From NCBI GenBank assembly GCA_035541875.1, contig DATKML010000014.1, positions 1 to 64,000 on the forward strand: a stretch of DNA of 64,000 nt, given 5' to 3'. Positions within the stretch are counted from its first letter, which is position 1. Every line of letters begins with the position of its first letter. This DNA is from JAJPHI01 sp035541875 (GTDB lineage: Bacteria; Desulfobacterota; Binatia; Binatales; Binataceae). Below, piece after piece: positions 51,777 to 61,380 of this stretch. The position numbers were made by a program, and so were the translations under genes. The notes beneath the pieces are model-generated. The model was not told the origin of the DNA. It searched no databases and saw nothing but the letters and a program-made list of their open reading frames with translations.

Positions 51777-53426
51777 ATGCCCCAGCCCAACCCTGATAAC
51801 GCGATCACAGACAAGCGTCGGCTCAATTCATGGAAAGAGATCGCTGCCTATCTAGGTAAGGATGTGCGGACAGTGCAGCGATGGGAGGCCAGAGAGGGCC
51901 TGCCGATCCATCGTAAGCCCCACGACAAGCTGTCCAGCGTCTACGCGTATGAGGCCGAGATCGATAGCTGGTGGGATCAGGGAAGCCATCCGAATCCCGT
52001 AGGACGTCCAACTGAGACGACTCACAAACGACCCACCCTCATCGTGTTGCCGTTGCGCAATCTCAGTGGCGATCCTGAGCAGGAATACTTCAGCGATGGG
52101 CTGACCGGGGAGCTGATCTCCCAAATCGGTCGGTTGGGACCGACGCAGCTTGGTGTGATCGCCTCCGCTTCGGCCATGAAGTACAAGCAGAGCAAGAAGG
52201 GCATCGATCAGATTCGGCGCGAACTCGGTGTTTCGCACGTTCTGGAAGGCAGCGTGCGCCGCGTCGGCGATCGTGTTCGAGTTGCCGTTACTCTGGTCCA
52301 GACCGCTGACCAGACTGGGCTATGGTCGGAGGCCTACGACCGCGACCTCAGCGATATCCTGAAGCTTCAGACCGAGCTCGCGGCCACGGTTGCGGAAAAT
52401 ATCGCTCGCGAAATCACTCAGCACTATCGCTCGAACTCTTCGTCGGTCAGTCCCGATGCCTACAATGCCTACTTGCAAGGTCGTTACCTCTGGAATCGTC
52501 GAACACGCGATACCTTGCAAAAGGCGATAGTCTTTTTTGAGGAAGCAATCAGGCACGATCCGCGTTACGCAAATCCGTACGCCGGTTTGGCTGATTGCTA
52601 CGGACTGATGACCTCGGTGCAGATTGGTGCAATTCCGCCCGCGGAAGGGATGCCCCGAGCGATCGCAGCTGCGGAGCGCGCGCTGAAGATCGATCCGAGT
52701 CTGGCCGAAGCTTACGCATCGTTGGGTCTTGCGCGCCTGTGGTACGGATGGGATTGGCCCGCTGCCGGAGCTTGCTTCAAGCGGGCACTCGAACTGAACC
52801 CGAGCGATATATCGGCTCGGCAATGGTACGCCGGTTATCTACATACGATAGGGAAGGGCGAATCAGCGTTGGCCGAACTTGGTAAAGCGTTGGAACTCGA
52901 TCCTCTCTCGCTGGTGCTACGATGCGCGATCGGGGCGACTCACTATCTCGAACGGCAATACGATTTGGCCGCTACGGAATCGCTCAAGACTCTCGAATTG
53001 GATCGAAGTTTCGTACTTGCCTACTTTAACCTCGGACGCGCCCATACTCAGCTGAAAAAACATCGCAAGGCGATCGCCGAACTGGAAAAGGCCTACGAAC
53101 TCTCGGAGGGCAGCCCTTCGATGATGATGCAACTCGGTTACGCCTACGCCATGGCAGGCAAGAAACCCGAGGCACGACGCATGCTCGCGTCGCTATTGAG
53201 ATTGGCGCGAAAACAATTCGTACCGTCCTTCTACTTTGCGGCCATCCACGCCGGGTTGGGCGATGCGAAGCAGGCGATCGCGTTTCTTAGGAAAGCTCAT
53301 CGCGAGCGGTGTGACTACTTGCCGCTGCTGGCTATGGAACCCGCCGCCGATTCACTTCGTTCGGAGCCCGGGTTCGCGGACCTGATTCCTCGCCCGCCGA
53401 GCGAATTGATCGCTGGCGGCGGCTGA
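51777..53426 (+). CDS. HTH, TolB-like and TPR regulator-like protein
   Basis: The start is placed at ATG 51777, just before the HTH; the frame is open to a TTG at 51738. The 549-residue product has a helix-turn-helix (SWKEIAAYLGKDVRTVQRWE, about residues 18-37), a TolB/FlgO-like domain about 85-215 (LIVLPLRNLSGDPEQEYFSDGLTGEL, then LEGSVRRVGDRVRVAVTLV), and about seven TPR units to the end. This layout is common in one-component regulators of myxobacteria-like and acidobacterial genomes. No TM helix is seen. It faces the DUF2339 gene and may control it, which is only inference. Confidence 0.83.
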   Translation: MPQPNPDNAITDKRRLNSWKEIAAYLGKDVRTVQRWEAREGLPIHRKPHDKLSSVYAYEAEIDSWWDQGSHPNPVGRPTETTHKRPTLIVLPLRNLSGDPEQEYFSDGLTGELISQIGRLGPTQLGVIASASAMKYKQSKKGIDQIRRELGVSHVLEGSVRRVGDRVRVAVTLVQTADQTGLWSEAYDRDLSDILKLQTELAATVAENIAREITQHYRSNSSSVSPDAYNAYLQGRYLWNRRTRDTLQKAIVFFEEAIRHDPRYANPYAGLADCYGLMTSVQIGAIPPAEGMPRAIAAAERALKIDPSLAEAYASLGLARLWYGWDWPAAGACFKRALELNPSDISARQWYAGYLHTIGKGESALAELGKALELDPLSLVLRCAIGATHYLERQYDLAATESLKTLELDRSFVLAYFNLGRAHTQLKKHRKAIAELEKAYELSEGSPSMMMQLGYAYAMAGKKPEARRMLASLLRLARKQFVPSFYFAAIHAGLGDAKQAIAFLRKAHRERCDYLPLLAMEPAADSLRSEPGFADLIPRPPSELIAGGG

Positions 53427-53469
53427 AGCATAGCGCCTCCGGCGAAACCCTTTCGGTGCTAGTGCCTCC

Positions 53470-54840
53470 TTACCATGTGTAGTGGTTGGCGACTTGGGAT
53501 GCGCTGAGTGCGTAGGGGTAAACCGCTGCCTCGCTCAAGCTGCCGCCAAAGTAGGCACTGCTCGGAGGGCTCGGCCAATAGGCCATCTGACCCGCTCCAA
53601 TCCTCCAATATCCGTTATAGCTAACCGGCGCAGAGTCAGAATGAGCGGCTACCTGGGTTCCGTCCACATAGAGTGAGGCATTTGCACCGTCCCACACGCC
53701 GACCGCGTAATGCCAATTGCCATCGTTATAGGTGCCCGGCGAGGTGAGACCATACGTCGTGGTGCCGCTGTTGCCGAAAACCACGTTACCGGTATTGGTC
53801 ATGTAGAGCATCCGGTCGTAGTTCGAGGTTCCGAGACCGGTCTGATCCTGCTGAAATCCGATCAGCTTGCCTCCGCGGCCGTATGCGGTTGGGGTCCTGA
53901 ACCAGATTTCGATTGAGTAGGGCGACGGATTCAGGAATTGGACGCTACTCGATATGTAGCCCGATGATCCATCTAGTTGGACTGCCGGATCGCCAAGTTG
54001 TGACGCACCGGTTGATCCGTAACTCATGCCACCTTGGTACGTGCCGGCATCTGCGGGCTTTTGATAGGTCCCGCTATCCGATCCCGCCGAATCGGCCGCC
54101 GCGGTCGCCATCTGCTCGTTGAGCTTCCAATACGCGGAAGGGACATCGTTGGCGATCGTTGTGTCGTAGCTGCCGCTGGCGGCGGCGTTGTAATGATTGG
54201 CTACCTGAATCGGGCTCAACGCAGTCGAATAGACTGCAGCCTCGCTCAGACTGCCTCCGAAATACGGACTCGTCGGAGGATTCGGCCAGTAGGCCATTTG
54301 GCCGTAGCCCATCCGCCAATAGCCGCTATAGCTGGTTGGCGCTGAATCACTGTGCGATGCAACCACTGAACCGTCGAGGTAGAGATACGCGTTGGTGCCG
54401 TCCCATACGCCGACTGCGTGATGCCAGTTGCCGTCGTTATAGGCGCCCGGCGAGGTGAGACCATAAGTCGTGGTGCCGCTGTTGCCGAAAACCACATAGC
54501 CCGCATTGGTCATGTACACCATGCGGTCATAGTTCGAGGTACCAAGTCCCGTCTGATCCTGCTGGAATCCGATAATCTTGCCGCCCCGGTTGTAGCCGAC
54601 GGAAGTCTTGAACCAGATTTCGACTGAATAATGTGTTGCTCCGGGATTTGAGACCTGGGTCGCCGTGCTTAGATAGCCGCTATATCCATCCAGGGTTACG
54701 GCTGTATCCGGTGAAGTCGGGCCGCTCACTCCGTACTGAATCTTGGGTGCTGAATCAGTCGCAGTCGGACCGCCCGCTTCGTTGAGCCGCCAATAAGCCA
54801 TCGGGCGCTCGCCGACGAGTTGTGAAGCGTACCAGCCGGG
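53470..54840 (-). repeat. LamG pair, second copy
   Basis: This second copy (residues about 1239-1693) has the same two-domain order as 55177-56545. Its two LamG domains also resemble each other (TGLGTSNYDRM in both), so there may have been two rounds of duplication. Confidence 0.75.
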
Positions 54841-57800
54841 TGTTGCAGTCGAGGTAGGCGAGGGCGTGGCCGAGGCCGTTGCGGTCGCGGTCTGCGTCGG
54901 TGTCAGCGTGGCAACTGCGGTCGGCGTTGCGGTAGCGGTGGCCGTCGGGGTGTTCGTTCCAGTGCTCGTCGCGGTGGGAGATACAGTTGCTGTTGGCGTA
55001 GGCGTACCTGTAGCGGTCGCAGTGCTGGTCGGTGTGGGAGTACCGGTCGCTGTTGATGTAGGAGAGGCTGTCGGCGTGGCTGTGGCCGTCGAGGTCGCGA
55101 CTGGAGTGCTGGAAGTGGTCGCCGTCGGCGTCGACGTAGCCGTCGGCGTCGACGTAGCCGTCGGTGTAGATGATGGTACGGCTGAGAAGTGATTGCTGAT
55201 TTGAGTCGCGCTAAGTGCGTAAGGATAGACCGCAGCTTCCCCTACGCTACCATTAAAGAACGAACTTGTCGGTGGCGTTGGCCAGTAAGCCATGTTGCCG
55301 TAGCCGATACGCCAGTAGCCACTGTAGTTGGTTGGCGCCGAATCGGTGTGTGTGGCAACCTGTGACCCATCGATGTACAAGCGAATATTGGTTCCGTCCC
55401 AAACACCCGACGCATAATGCCAATTACCGTCGTTATAGTTGCTGGGTGATGCGAGTCCATAGGTCGTACTGCCGCTGTTACCGAAAATAATCTTTCCGGC
55501 GTTGGTCATGTAGAGCATCCGGTCGTAGTTCGACGAGCCAAGACCGGTTTGGGCCTGCTGAAATCCGATTAGCTTACCACCCTGGTTGTAGCCATTCACG
55601 GTTTTGAACCAGATCTCGATTGAATAGGGCGCAGGGTTTACCGACTGGATAGCACTGGAAAGATAACCCGTTGCGCCATCCAGTTGCAGCGCGGTGTCAC
55701 CGGTGTGTGCAGGACCGGAAACTCCGTAGCTTACGAGACCCTGGTAGGTTCCGGCATCAGGCGGCTTTTGATAAGTCGCGAGGTCCGATCCGGCGGAGTC
55801 GGATGCGGTGCTTCCGCTGCTCTCGTTCAACCTCCAATAATATGCAGGAGCGTCGTTCAGTATCGTGCCGCCATAACTGCCACCGCGTGCCGCACTGAAG
55901 TGATTCGCTACTTGGCTTCCGCTCAACGCAGTCGAATATACAGCAGCCTCGCCCAGACTGCCGCCGAAATAGGCGCTCATCGGGACATTGGCCCAGTAGG
56001 CTGTCTGGCCGTAGCCGAGCCGCCAGTAGCCGCTATAGTTCGATGGAGCCGAATCGCTGTGCGAGGCAACTAGGGAGCCGTCTATGTAGAGATAGATGTT
56101 GCTGCCGTCGTAGACCCCTGCGACATAATGCCAGTTGCCGTCGTTGTAGGCTGTCGAGGAAATCAGTTCTCTCGTGCTGGCACCGCTGTTGCCAAAGACA
56201 ATCTTGCCGGCGTTCGTCATGAAGATCATCCGATCGTAATTGGATGATCCAAGCCCTGTCTGATCCTGCTGGAATCCAATGAGCTTGCCGCCGCGATTGT
56301 AACCGCTCGCAGTCTTGAACCAGAGTTCGAGTGAGTAATGGGTCGAGCCCGGGTTGGTTACTTGGTTCTGGGTGCTCAGATAGGAGTTGTAGCCGTCCAA
56401 AGTGATTGCGTTATCCGGCGTAGTCGGACCAGTGACCCCGTACTGAAGCTTCAGAGCTGAATCAGCCGCACTGGGACCGTTCGATTCGTTCAGGCGCCAG
56501 TAGACCATTGGCCGGTCAGCAATCAGGATCGAGGAATACCAACCCGGAGGTGGCGTGGGTGTCGGCGAAGCGCTCGAACTCGGGGAGGGTGACGCGGATG
56601 ACGTTGGCGTCGGTGTTAAAGCCGTGGTCGGAGTGGCGGTAGGCGTCGGGAGCGACGATGAAGTAGGTGTCGCGGTAGGCGTCGGAAATGTCGAAGCTGT
56701 GTACTTGGCGACGAAACTCGCCATATCGGCAGATCCCCAACCAGTGGATTGGTCATAACCGGGGCCGGCGGAGTATCCACCTACGCCGTTGTAGCTGTTG
56801 TTGCCCGATGTGACATCGCGCAGACCGGCCGCATTTGCGAAGGGCCCCATCACATAAAGGCGCGGATTCATATTGCCGATGCGGCCTTTTGAAGCCTTGG
56901 TTCCTTGCGCGACGAGTTTGGCTAATCCGGCCCACATCGGTGCGGCAATACTGGTGCCGCCGACACAACAGTCCAGGTACGAGATGCCAAGACCGTACAG
57001 ATCATCGCCCAGATAGAAACCGGGGCTTGATGGGCTCGAGCCGAAGGAGACGTCAGGTACGTCGCGCATCCCATCGGCCGGTGTGACCGAGCCTTGATAG
57101 GTCGGCTTCGTGAAGACGGTGCTTATACCGCCTCCGCTGGCTCCGGTTCCGTCGTCCCACACGTATTCGGGAACATAGCCGACATCGTTGTTGTTGGCGT
57201 CGTAATTGGGCAAAAACTGAGTACCACCAACTGATGTGACGTTGGGATCAGCCGACATCTCATTGACGTTGGGTGAGGTCCCGGGGACGCAGGAATTACT
57301 TGAAGTATCGAGGATATCGCCGGCTGCTCCATAATCCCCGCTGGAAACAAAGACCGATTGCCCCTGAGCTGCGGCCTGCGCGAAAAGAGGATCCAGCGTG
57401 CCGGTGAAGTAACTGGCCGCAGCGCCGCAGTAGCCGAAGCTGATACTGATGACGCCGCAGGTATTCGCCTTGACCGCCTGTGAGAGCGCATCCAGCAGGG
57501 GATCGGAGGCCGTCGACGGATTACCAAGATAGACCCTTATAGCAGCGCCCGTTGCTACGGCATGGCCCCACTCGATATCGAGCAAGGCCTCGGTCTCACC
57601 ACTGTTTTTGCCGGGATTGGTGCTGTCAACCAGGACTTTTGTGATGTTCGATGTAGGCAGCCCGAAGTTCTGGTTGAAGCCACTGACGGAAGTCGCGTTG
57701 TAGTCGGAGACTTCCAGAAACGCGATACAGTCGCCGCCTCCACCGTTGGTACCGGCATTCAGGAGTGGGGTTTCGTCGTAAAAGGTCCACAGGTCTTGAG

Positions 57801-58551
57801 GGCCAAACCCTATCGGTTGGCCCGATGCGGCATACGCAGGTATCAGTCCTGAGCTGCGAGGCTCCGGTTTCGACGGTTTCGAGGGAACATCGGTTTTGAT
57901 TGCTCCTGATGCCTGAGGATGAACCCAAGGCGGGCTTATGGTTATCGCATGTGCTTGCCTGAGGTTATCGAGTCCATCTACCGAACCGATCAGCCCGGCA
58001 AACTGTTGAGGGAGACGCGGATCGGTCGCGTTTCCATATAGTCGGCCGTCGCTGGAGGAAACGATCTTGGTCTCAAATGCCGTTTCAGCCAGAGCGACAT
58101 TTCCCGAGACGATAATTTTGCGTGGGTCAGCTTCCTTAACGACGAAGCCCTGACTCTCAAGCCATACCCGAACCGCCGTGACCTCGGCCTTGGTCCGGCC
58201 AAAACGACGGTCGAAGGCCGACGGGGTCAGCCATTTATGGTAACGGGGCGAATTTGGATCCTGGAGGTCGGCCAGCAGCTGATCTAACGACGGCTTATTA
58301 CGCAGGGCGAAAGTTAGTCTGATCTCGAGAGGCTGAGTGCCGGGAGCTCTCGAGCTAAAGCGCTCGACTTGATGAGGATGATTCCCACTGAGCGCCAGCG
58401 TTTGAGCCTGAGCGGAGGGGCAGGTGGCAACGACAAAAAATTCCAGGACCAGAAAGAGGGGTGCTAAAGTGAAAGACGCCCGAGATGCTCGATTGCCGCG
58501 TGCTTGCCTAGGCGAGACAACTTGCCAGGTCTGTGAATCTGTTTCGGCCAT
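53470..58551 (-). CDS. Pro-kumamolisin (S53) protease with four LamG domains
   Basis: The 1,693-residue product has an N-terminal hydrophobic signal (about 28-50), a pro-domain (about 60-200), and a sedolisin domain (about 235-618). Catalytic residues are Glu321 and Asp325 (ETEALLD), Asp406 (SSGDYG) and Ser534 (GGTSIAAP). A Thr/Pro/Ser linker (about 620-669) leads to LamG domains 1 and 2 (about 670-890, 893-1125), then a longer linker (1126-1238) and LamG domains 3 and 4 (about 1239-1460, 1463-1693). The domains repeat as a pair and share WYxSxL, YxxEIWFKT and DGNWHY segments. It is probably secreted, acid-active, and sugar- or surface-binding through LamG. Confidence 0.92.
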   Translation of the reverse strand: MAETDSQTWQVVSPRQARGNRASRASFTLAPLFLVLEFFVVATCPSAQAQTLALSGNHPHQVERFSSRAPGTQPLEIRLTFALRNKPSLDQLLADLQDPNSPRYHKWLTPSAFDRRFGRTKAEVTAVRVWLESQGFVVKEADPRKIIVSGNVALAETAFETKIVSSSDGRLYGNATDPRLPQQFAGLIGSVDGLDNLRQAHAITISPPWVHPQASGAIKTDVPSKPSKPEPRSSGLIPAYAASGQPIGFGPQDLWTFYDETPLLNAGTNGGGGDCIAFLEVSDYNATSVSGFNQNFGLPTSNITKVLVDSTNPGKNSGETEALLDIEWGHAVATGAAIRVYLGNPSTASDPLLDALSQAVKANTCGVISISFGYCGAAASYFTGTLDPLFAQAAAQGQSVFVSSGDYGAAGDILDTSSNSCVPGTSPNVNEMSADPNVTSVGGTQFLPNYDANNNDVGYVPEYVWDDGTGASGGGISTVFTKPTYQGSVTPADGMRDVPDVSFGSSPSSPGFYLGDDLYGLGISYLDCCVGGTSIAAPMWAGLAKLVAQGTKASKGRIGNMNPRLYVMGPFANAAGLRDVTSGNNSYNGVGGYSAGPGYDQSTGWGSADMASFVAKYTASTFPTPTATPTSSSLPTPTATPTTALTPTPTSSASPSPSSSASPTPTPPPGWYSSILIADRPMVYWRLNESNGPSAADSALKLQYGVTGPTTPDNAITLDGYNSYLSTQNQVTNPGSTHYSLELWFKTASGYNRGGKLIGFQQDQTGLGSSNYDRMIFMTNAGKIVFGNSGASTRELISSTAYNDGNWHYVAGVYDGSNIYLYIDGSLVASHSDSAPSNYSGYWRLGYGQTAYWANVPMSAYFGGSLGEAAVYSTALSGSQVANHFSAARGGSYGGTILNDAPAYYWRLNESSGSTASDSAGSDLATYQKPPDAGTYQGLVSYGVSGPAHTGDTALQLDGATGYLSSAIQSVNPAPYSIEIWFKTVNGYNQGGKLIGFQQAQTGLGSSNYDRMLYMTNAGKIIFGNSGSTTYGLASPSNYNDGNWHYASGVWDGTNIRLYIDGSQVATHTDSAPTNYSGYWRIGYGNMAYWPTPPTSSFFNGSVGEAAVYPYALSATQISNHFSAVPSSTPTATSTPTATSTPTATTSSTPVATSTATATPTASPTSTATGTPTPTSTATATGTPTPTATVSPTATSTGTNTPTATATATPTAVATLTPTQTATATASATPSPTSTATPGWYASQLVGERPMAYWRLNEAGGPTATDSAPKIQYGVSGPTSPDTAVTLDGYSGYLSTATQVSNPGATHYSVEIWFKTSVGYNRGGKIIGFQQDQTGLGTSNYDRMVYMTNAGYVVFGNSGTTTYGLTSPGAYNDGNWHHAVGVWDGTNAYLYLDGSVVASHSDSAPTSYSGYWRMGYGQMAYWPNPPTSPYFGGSLSEAAVYSTALSPIQVANHYNAAASGSYDTTIANDVPSAYWKLNEQMATAAADSAGSDSGTYQKPADAGTYQGGMSYGSTGASQLGDPAVQLDGSSGYISSSVQFLNPSPYSIEIWFRTPTAYGRGGKLIGFQQDQTGLGTSNYDRMLYMTNTGNVVFGNSGTTTYGLTSPGTYNDGNWHYAVGVWDGANASLYVDGTQVAAHSDSAPVSYNGYWRIGAGQMAYWPSPPSSAYFGGSLSEAAVYPYALSASQVANHYTW
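54841..55176 (-). repeat. Thr/Pro/Ala low-complexity linker
   Basis: This codes for 113 residues of Thr, Pro, Ala and Ser in short ATPT-type steps. The DNA is built of degenerate 6- and 12-base steps and could vary in length by slippage. A related linker lies in the NHL gene at about 40087-40300 and another at about 56550-56690 in this gene. Confidence 0.75.
55177..56545 (-). repeat. LamG pair, first copy
   Basis: This is the first of two in-gene copies of a two-LamG unit (residues about 670-1125). It is similar in order and sequence to 53470-54840. The copies share long protein blocks (for example LIGFQQDQTGLG), suggesting an internal duplication within the protease gene. Confidence 0.75.
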
Positions 58552-58933
58552 CGCAATCTCCCGAAGGGTTTACGATTGCGGAACGGACCCGCGACCCTAG
58601 GCTGTAACCTTAGGTGCCTTTACCTCCACCTTTATCTTCCCCACCGAGACGACCCGTGAAACCGCAATTTACGTTATCTTTTGGTTCGACCCATGACTAT
58701 CGTACTATTGGAGAAAGTCAAGATATCGAAACTGATAGTATTAACCGATTTGTGCGAAAAAAGGCTATCAGCTAACCAACGTCAGCCTCGACCGAGGTCT
58801 TCGGAGCCGGACGGCCGCAGCCTTGGCTGGCAGAGCGAAGCGACGTATCCTTGATGGTCTGAGAGAGCCGGAAGCGATTGGCTTTCCCGGCGAAAGGTCG
58901 GATCGCCTTCAACGGCCTCCGATCCGCAATCAA
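58552..58933. other. Divergent upstream region of protease and VIT1 genes
   Basis: No gene is supported; the frame of the VIT1 protein runs upstream to 58823 but lacks family sequence there. Nothing with the clear features of a promoter, riboswitch or repeat was seen. Confidence 0.4.
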
Positions 58934-59695
58934 ATGAGTGTGATGCAGGACACAATTTCCACGCAGCGATCGGGCGCAATCCATGCCTCGCGGGCTTTGG
59001 CTGGAGCCAAACCCAAGTCCAGCCATATAGAACATCACCGGACCCATCGCTCTGGTTGGTTACGGGCTGCCGTGTTGGGCGCCAACGACGGTATCGTCTC
59101 GACCGCCAGCCTTTTGCTCGGCGTGGCAGCCGCTCATGCAACGCGCACGAGTATTCTCTTGGCTGGAGCGTCCGGGTTGGTTGCGGGCGCGATGGCGATG
59201 GCGGCTGGCGAGTATGTTTCGGTGAGTTCGCAGGCGGATACGGAGCGAGCCGACCTGGCCCAGGAGAGAAAAGGTCTCGAAGACGACCATGAGGCCGAGC
59301 GCACCGAGCTCGCCGAAATCTACGAGCGTCGAGGCTTGGAGCCAGCACTCGCGAGGGAAGTAGCGAACCAGCTGATGGCCCATGACGCACTCGCAGCTCA
59401 TGCCCGCGATGAACTCGGCATCAGCGAGGCGCTGCGTGCCCGTCCTTTCGAGGCGGCACTGGCCTCTGCGGCTAGTTTCACGGCCGGAGCCATAATCCCA
59501 CTCCTGACGGCCGTCGCGGTTACCGAGGCCGTGGTTCCAGCCGTCGCAGGGGTCTCGCTCGTATCGTTAGCCTCGCTGGGTGGATTAGCCGCTCGAGCCG
59601 GTGGAGCTCGGATCACTGTGGGCGCGCTTCGCGTACTGCTCTGGGGCAGCGTCGCGATGGGTCTGACCGCAGCAGTAGGCTCCTACTTCGGATAG
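58934..59695 (+). CDS. VIT1/CCC1 family iron or manganese transporter
   Basis: ATG 58934 is preferred over the frame start at 58823 because the extra 37 residues are basic and not family-like. The 253-residue product has five helices. The first carries RAAVLGANDGIVSTASLLLGVAAA, and the second half of the pair is AGAMAMAAGEYVSVSSQAD. A charged Glu-rich cytoplasmic helix region (about 105-150, ERADLAQERKGLEDDHEAE) is the metal-binding domain. It probably exports or stores iron or manganese. Confidence 0.9.
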   Translation: MSVMQDTISTQRSGAIHASRALAGAKPKSSHIEHHRTHRSGWLRAAVLGANDGIVSTASLLLGVAAAHATRTSILLAGASGLVAGAMAMAAGEYVSVSSQADTERADLAQERKGLEDDHEAERTELAEIYERRGLEPALAREVANQLMAHDALAAHARDELGISEALRARPFEAALASAASFTAGAIIPLLTAVAVTEAVVPAVAGVSLVSLASLGGLAARAGGARITVGALRVLLWGSVAMGLTAAVGSYFG

Positions 59696-59721
59696 GCGAT
59701 TCCATGCCGCGCAGCCTCCTT

Positions 59722-59751
59722 GGAGGTCGCAGCGGACCGCTCCTCTTTTTT
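59722..59751 (+). terminator. Intrinsic terminator after the VIT1 gene
   Basis: GGAGGTC pairs with GAC and CTCC around a six-base loop with a two-base bulge and is followed by TCTTTTTT. It lies about 27 bases past the stop codon, between this gene and the convergent DHA2 gene. Confidence 0.55.
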
Positions 59752-59766
59752 CTGATGGACGGTGGG

Positions 59767-61380
59767 CTATTCGCCTCCGATATGGGCCCCTTTCTCCGCC
59801 ACTGACCGTCGCATCAGAAGAACGAGAAGCGTAAGCGATAGGCCAACCGCGGCCGATACCGCGAAGACATCGAAGTAGGCCAACGACAGGGCCTGCTGGG
59901 TGCGCGAGTCGTCGAGAACCTCAACCGCCATCCGATGCGACAACGGCGGATCGCCGGTATGCTGCAGGAAAAATGCCTGACCGCGCGACAGCAATTCTCT
60001 CAGCGGATGGTTAAACCGATCGAGGGTCTCGTTCAAGCGTAGCGTATGGAACTGTTCGCGACGCTCCTGGATTATCTGAGCTACCGAGGTCCCGACGCTG
60101 CCACCCTCGTTGCGCAATAAGGCCAACAAGCCGACGGCACTGCCTCGCGCCTCCTTTGGCAGATAAAGGAACGCAGCGACATTCAGCGGCGCGAAGAGCA
60201 TCGACAGGCCCGCGATTATCACAACGCGCGGCCACACTACCTGGAAGGGTCCAATCGCGAGATTGAGATGCGCCATCCAGAAGTTGCCTAAAGCCATCGT
60301 TACAAGCCCGACCGCCATCAGATAGCGAGCGTCCATTCCGCGCGCGAGCAACGCGCCGACAATGACTAGCACCGCGATAGCAAAGATGCCCGCCGGCGAC
60401 AGAACTAATCCGGACGTGGTTGCGTCATAGCCAAAGAGCGATTGGAGCAAGGCCGGCAATGAGACCGTGTTCGCATAGAGCACGCCGTAGGCGCAGAAGA
60501 TGATGATGCAGCAGGCGCGAAAATTCCGATCCGCGAGCGTGCGCAATGCGATTAACGGATTACGCTCGTGCAGTTCACGGCGAATCAACGTGCATAACCC
60601 CAGCACGAACACTACCGCCAGGGCTTGTACGCGCCAGAAAGGATCGCCTAGCCAATCCCATTGCTGCCCTTTGCTCAACAGGATCTCCCAGCAAACCATG
60701 GTGATGCTCAGGAGACACAGCCCGAAAGTATCGAAGGCCTGATGCTGCTCGCGATTCCTCGTTTGAGCGCGTTGGAAATATTCGGGATCGTGAACGAGGG
60801 TGCGACAAATCAGGAGCGCCGCGATTCCGACCGGAACATTCAGGTAGAAAATCCAGCGCCAGCCGTAGTTATCGGTGATATAACCGCCCAGCGTTGGACC
60901 TACTACCGGCGCGAGCAGAGCCGCCATACCAAAGACGGTCATCGCTTGTCCCTGTTTTTCCTGCGGGAACGCGTCCAGCAGGATAGCCTGACTCGATGGC
61001 TGGAGCCCGCCTCCCGCGATACCCTGGAGCACACGAGACAGAATGATCGCGCCGAGGCTCGCTGCCATTCCGCACAGAGCGGAGGCTGCGGTAAAGACCG
61101 CAATTGAGGCGAGAAAATAGTTCCGACGTCCGAGCCGCAGCGCCAGCCATCCCGAGATCGGCAGCACAATTGCGTTAGCAGCAAGATAGCTCGTGATTAC
61201 CCATTCGCTATCCACATTGGCGGCGGATAACCCGCCCGCGATATAGCGCAGCGCGACGTTCGCGATCGTCGTGTCGAGCACTTCCATGAAAGTGGGAATT
61301 ACCACCGCCGCAGCGATCAACCAGGGACTCGGAGCAGTTGTTCGGCCGACGATCGGTAACTGTATCGCTGCGGCTGTCAT
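59767..61380 (-). CDS. DHA2-family MFS drug exporter (EmrB-type)
   Basis: The 537-residue product has about 14 helices. The motif 'LDTTIANVALRYIAGGLS' in helix 1 and the 'RVLQGIAGGGLQP' helix are DHA2/EmrB signatures, and 'APVVGPTLGGYITDNYGWRWIFYLNVPVG' is the motif C region of drug:H+ antiporters. It overlaps the upstream adaptor gene by four bases. With it, the pump should span the envelope to a TolC-like channel encoded elsewhere. Confidence 0.93.
   Translation of the reverse strand: MTAAAIQLPIVGRTTAPSPWLIAAAVVIPTFMEVLDTTIANVALRYIAGGLSAANVDSEWVITSYLAANAIVLPISGWLALRLGRRNYFLASIAVFTAASALCGMAASLGAIILSRVLQGIAGGGLQPSSQAILLDAFPQEKQGQAMTVFGMAALLAPVVGPTLGGYITDNYGWRWIFYLNVPVGIAALLICRTLVHDPEYFQRAQTRNREQHQAFDTFGLCLLSITMVCWEILLSKGQQWDWLGDPFWRVQALAVVFVLGLCTLIRRELHERNPLIALRTLADRNFRACCIIIFCAYGVLYANTVSLPALLQSLFGYDATTSGLVLSPAGIFAIAVLVIVGALLARGMDARYLMAVGLVTMALGNFWMAHLNLAIGPFQVVWPRVVIIAGLSMLFAPLNVAAFLYLPKEARGSAVGLLALLRNEGGSVGTSVAQIIQERREQFHTLRLNETLDRFNHPLRELLSRGQAFFLQHTGDPPLSHRMAVEVLDDSRTQQALSLAYFDVFAVSAAVGLSLTLLVLLMRRSVAEKGAHIGGE

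Noticed and set aside
54841..55176. Regular short repeats that could suggest a CRISPR array
   Set aside because: The steps are 6-12 bases, lie inside a coding frame for Thr/Pro/Ala and have no unique spacers of even length.
58552..58822. A metal riboswitch ahead of the VIT1 gene
   Set aside because: I looked for conserved yybP-ykoY type loops and saw none; no terminator-like stem with a T-run is present.
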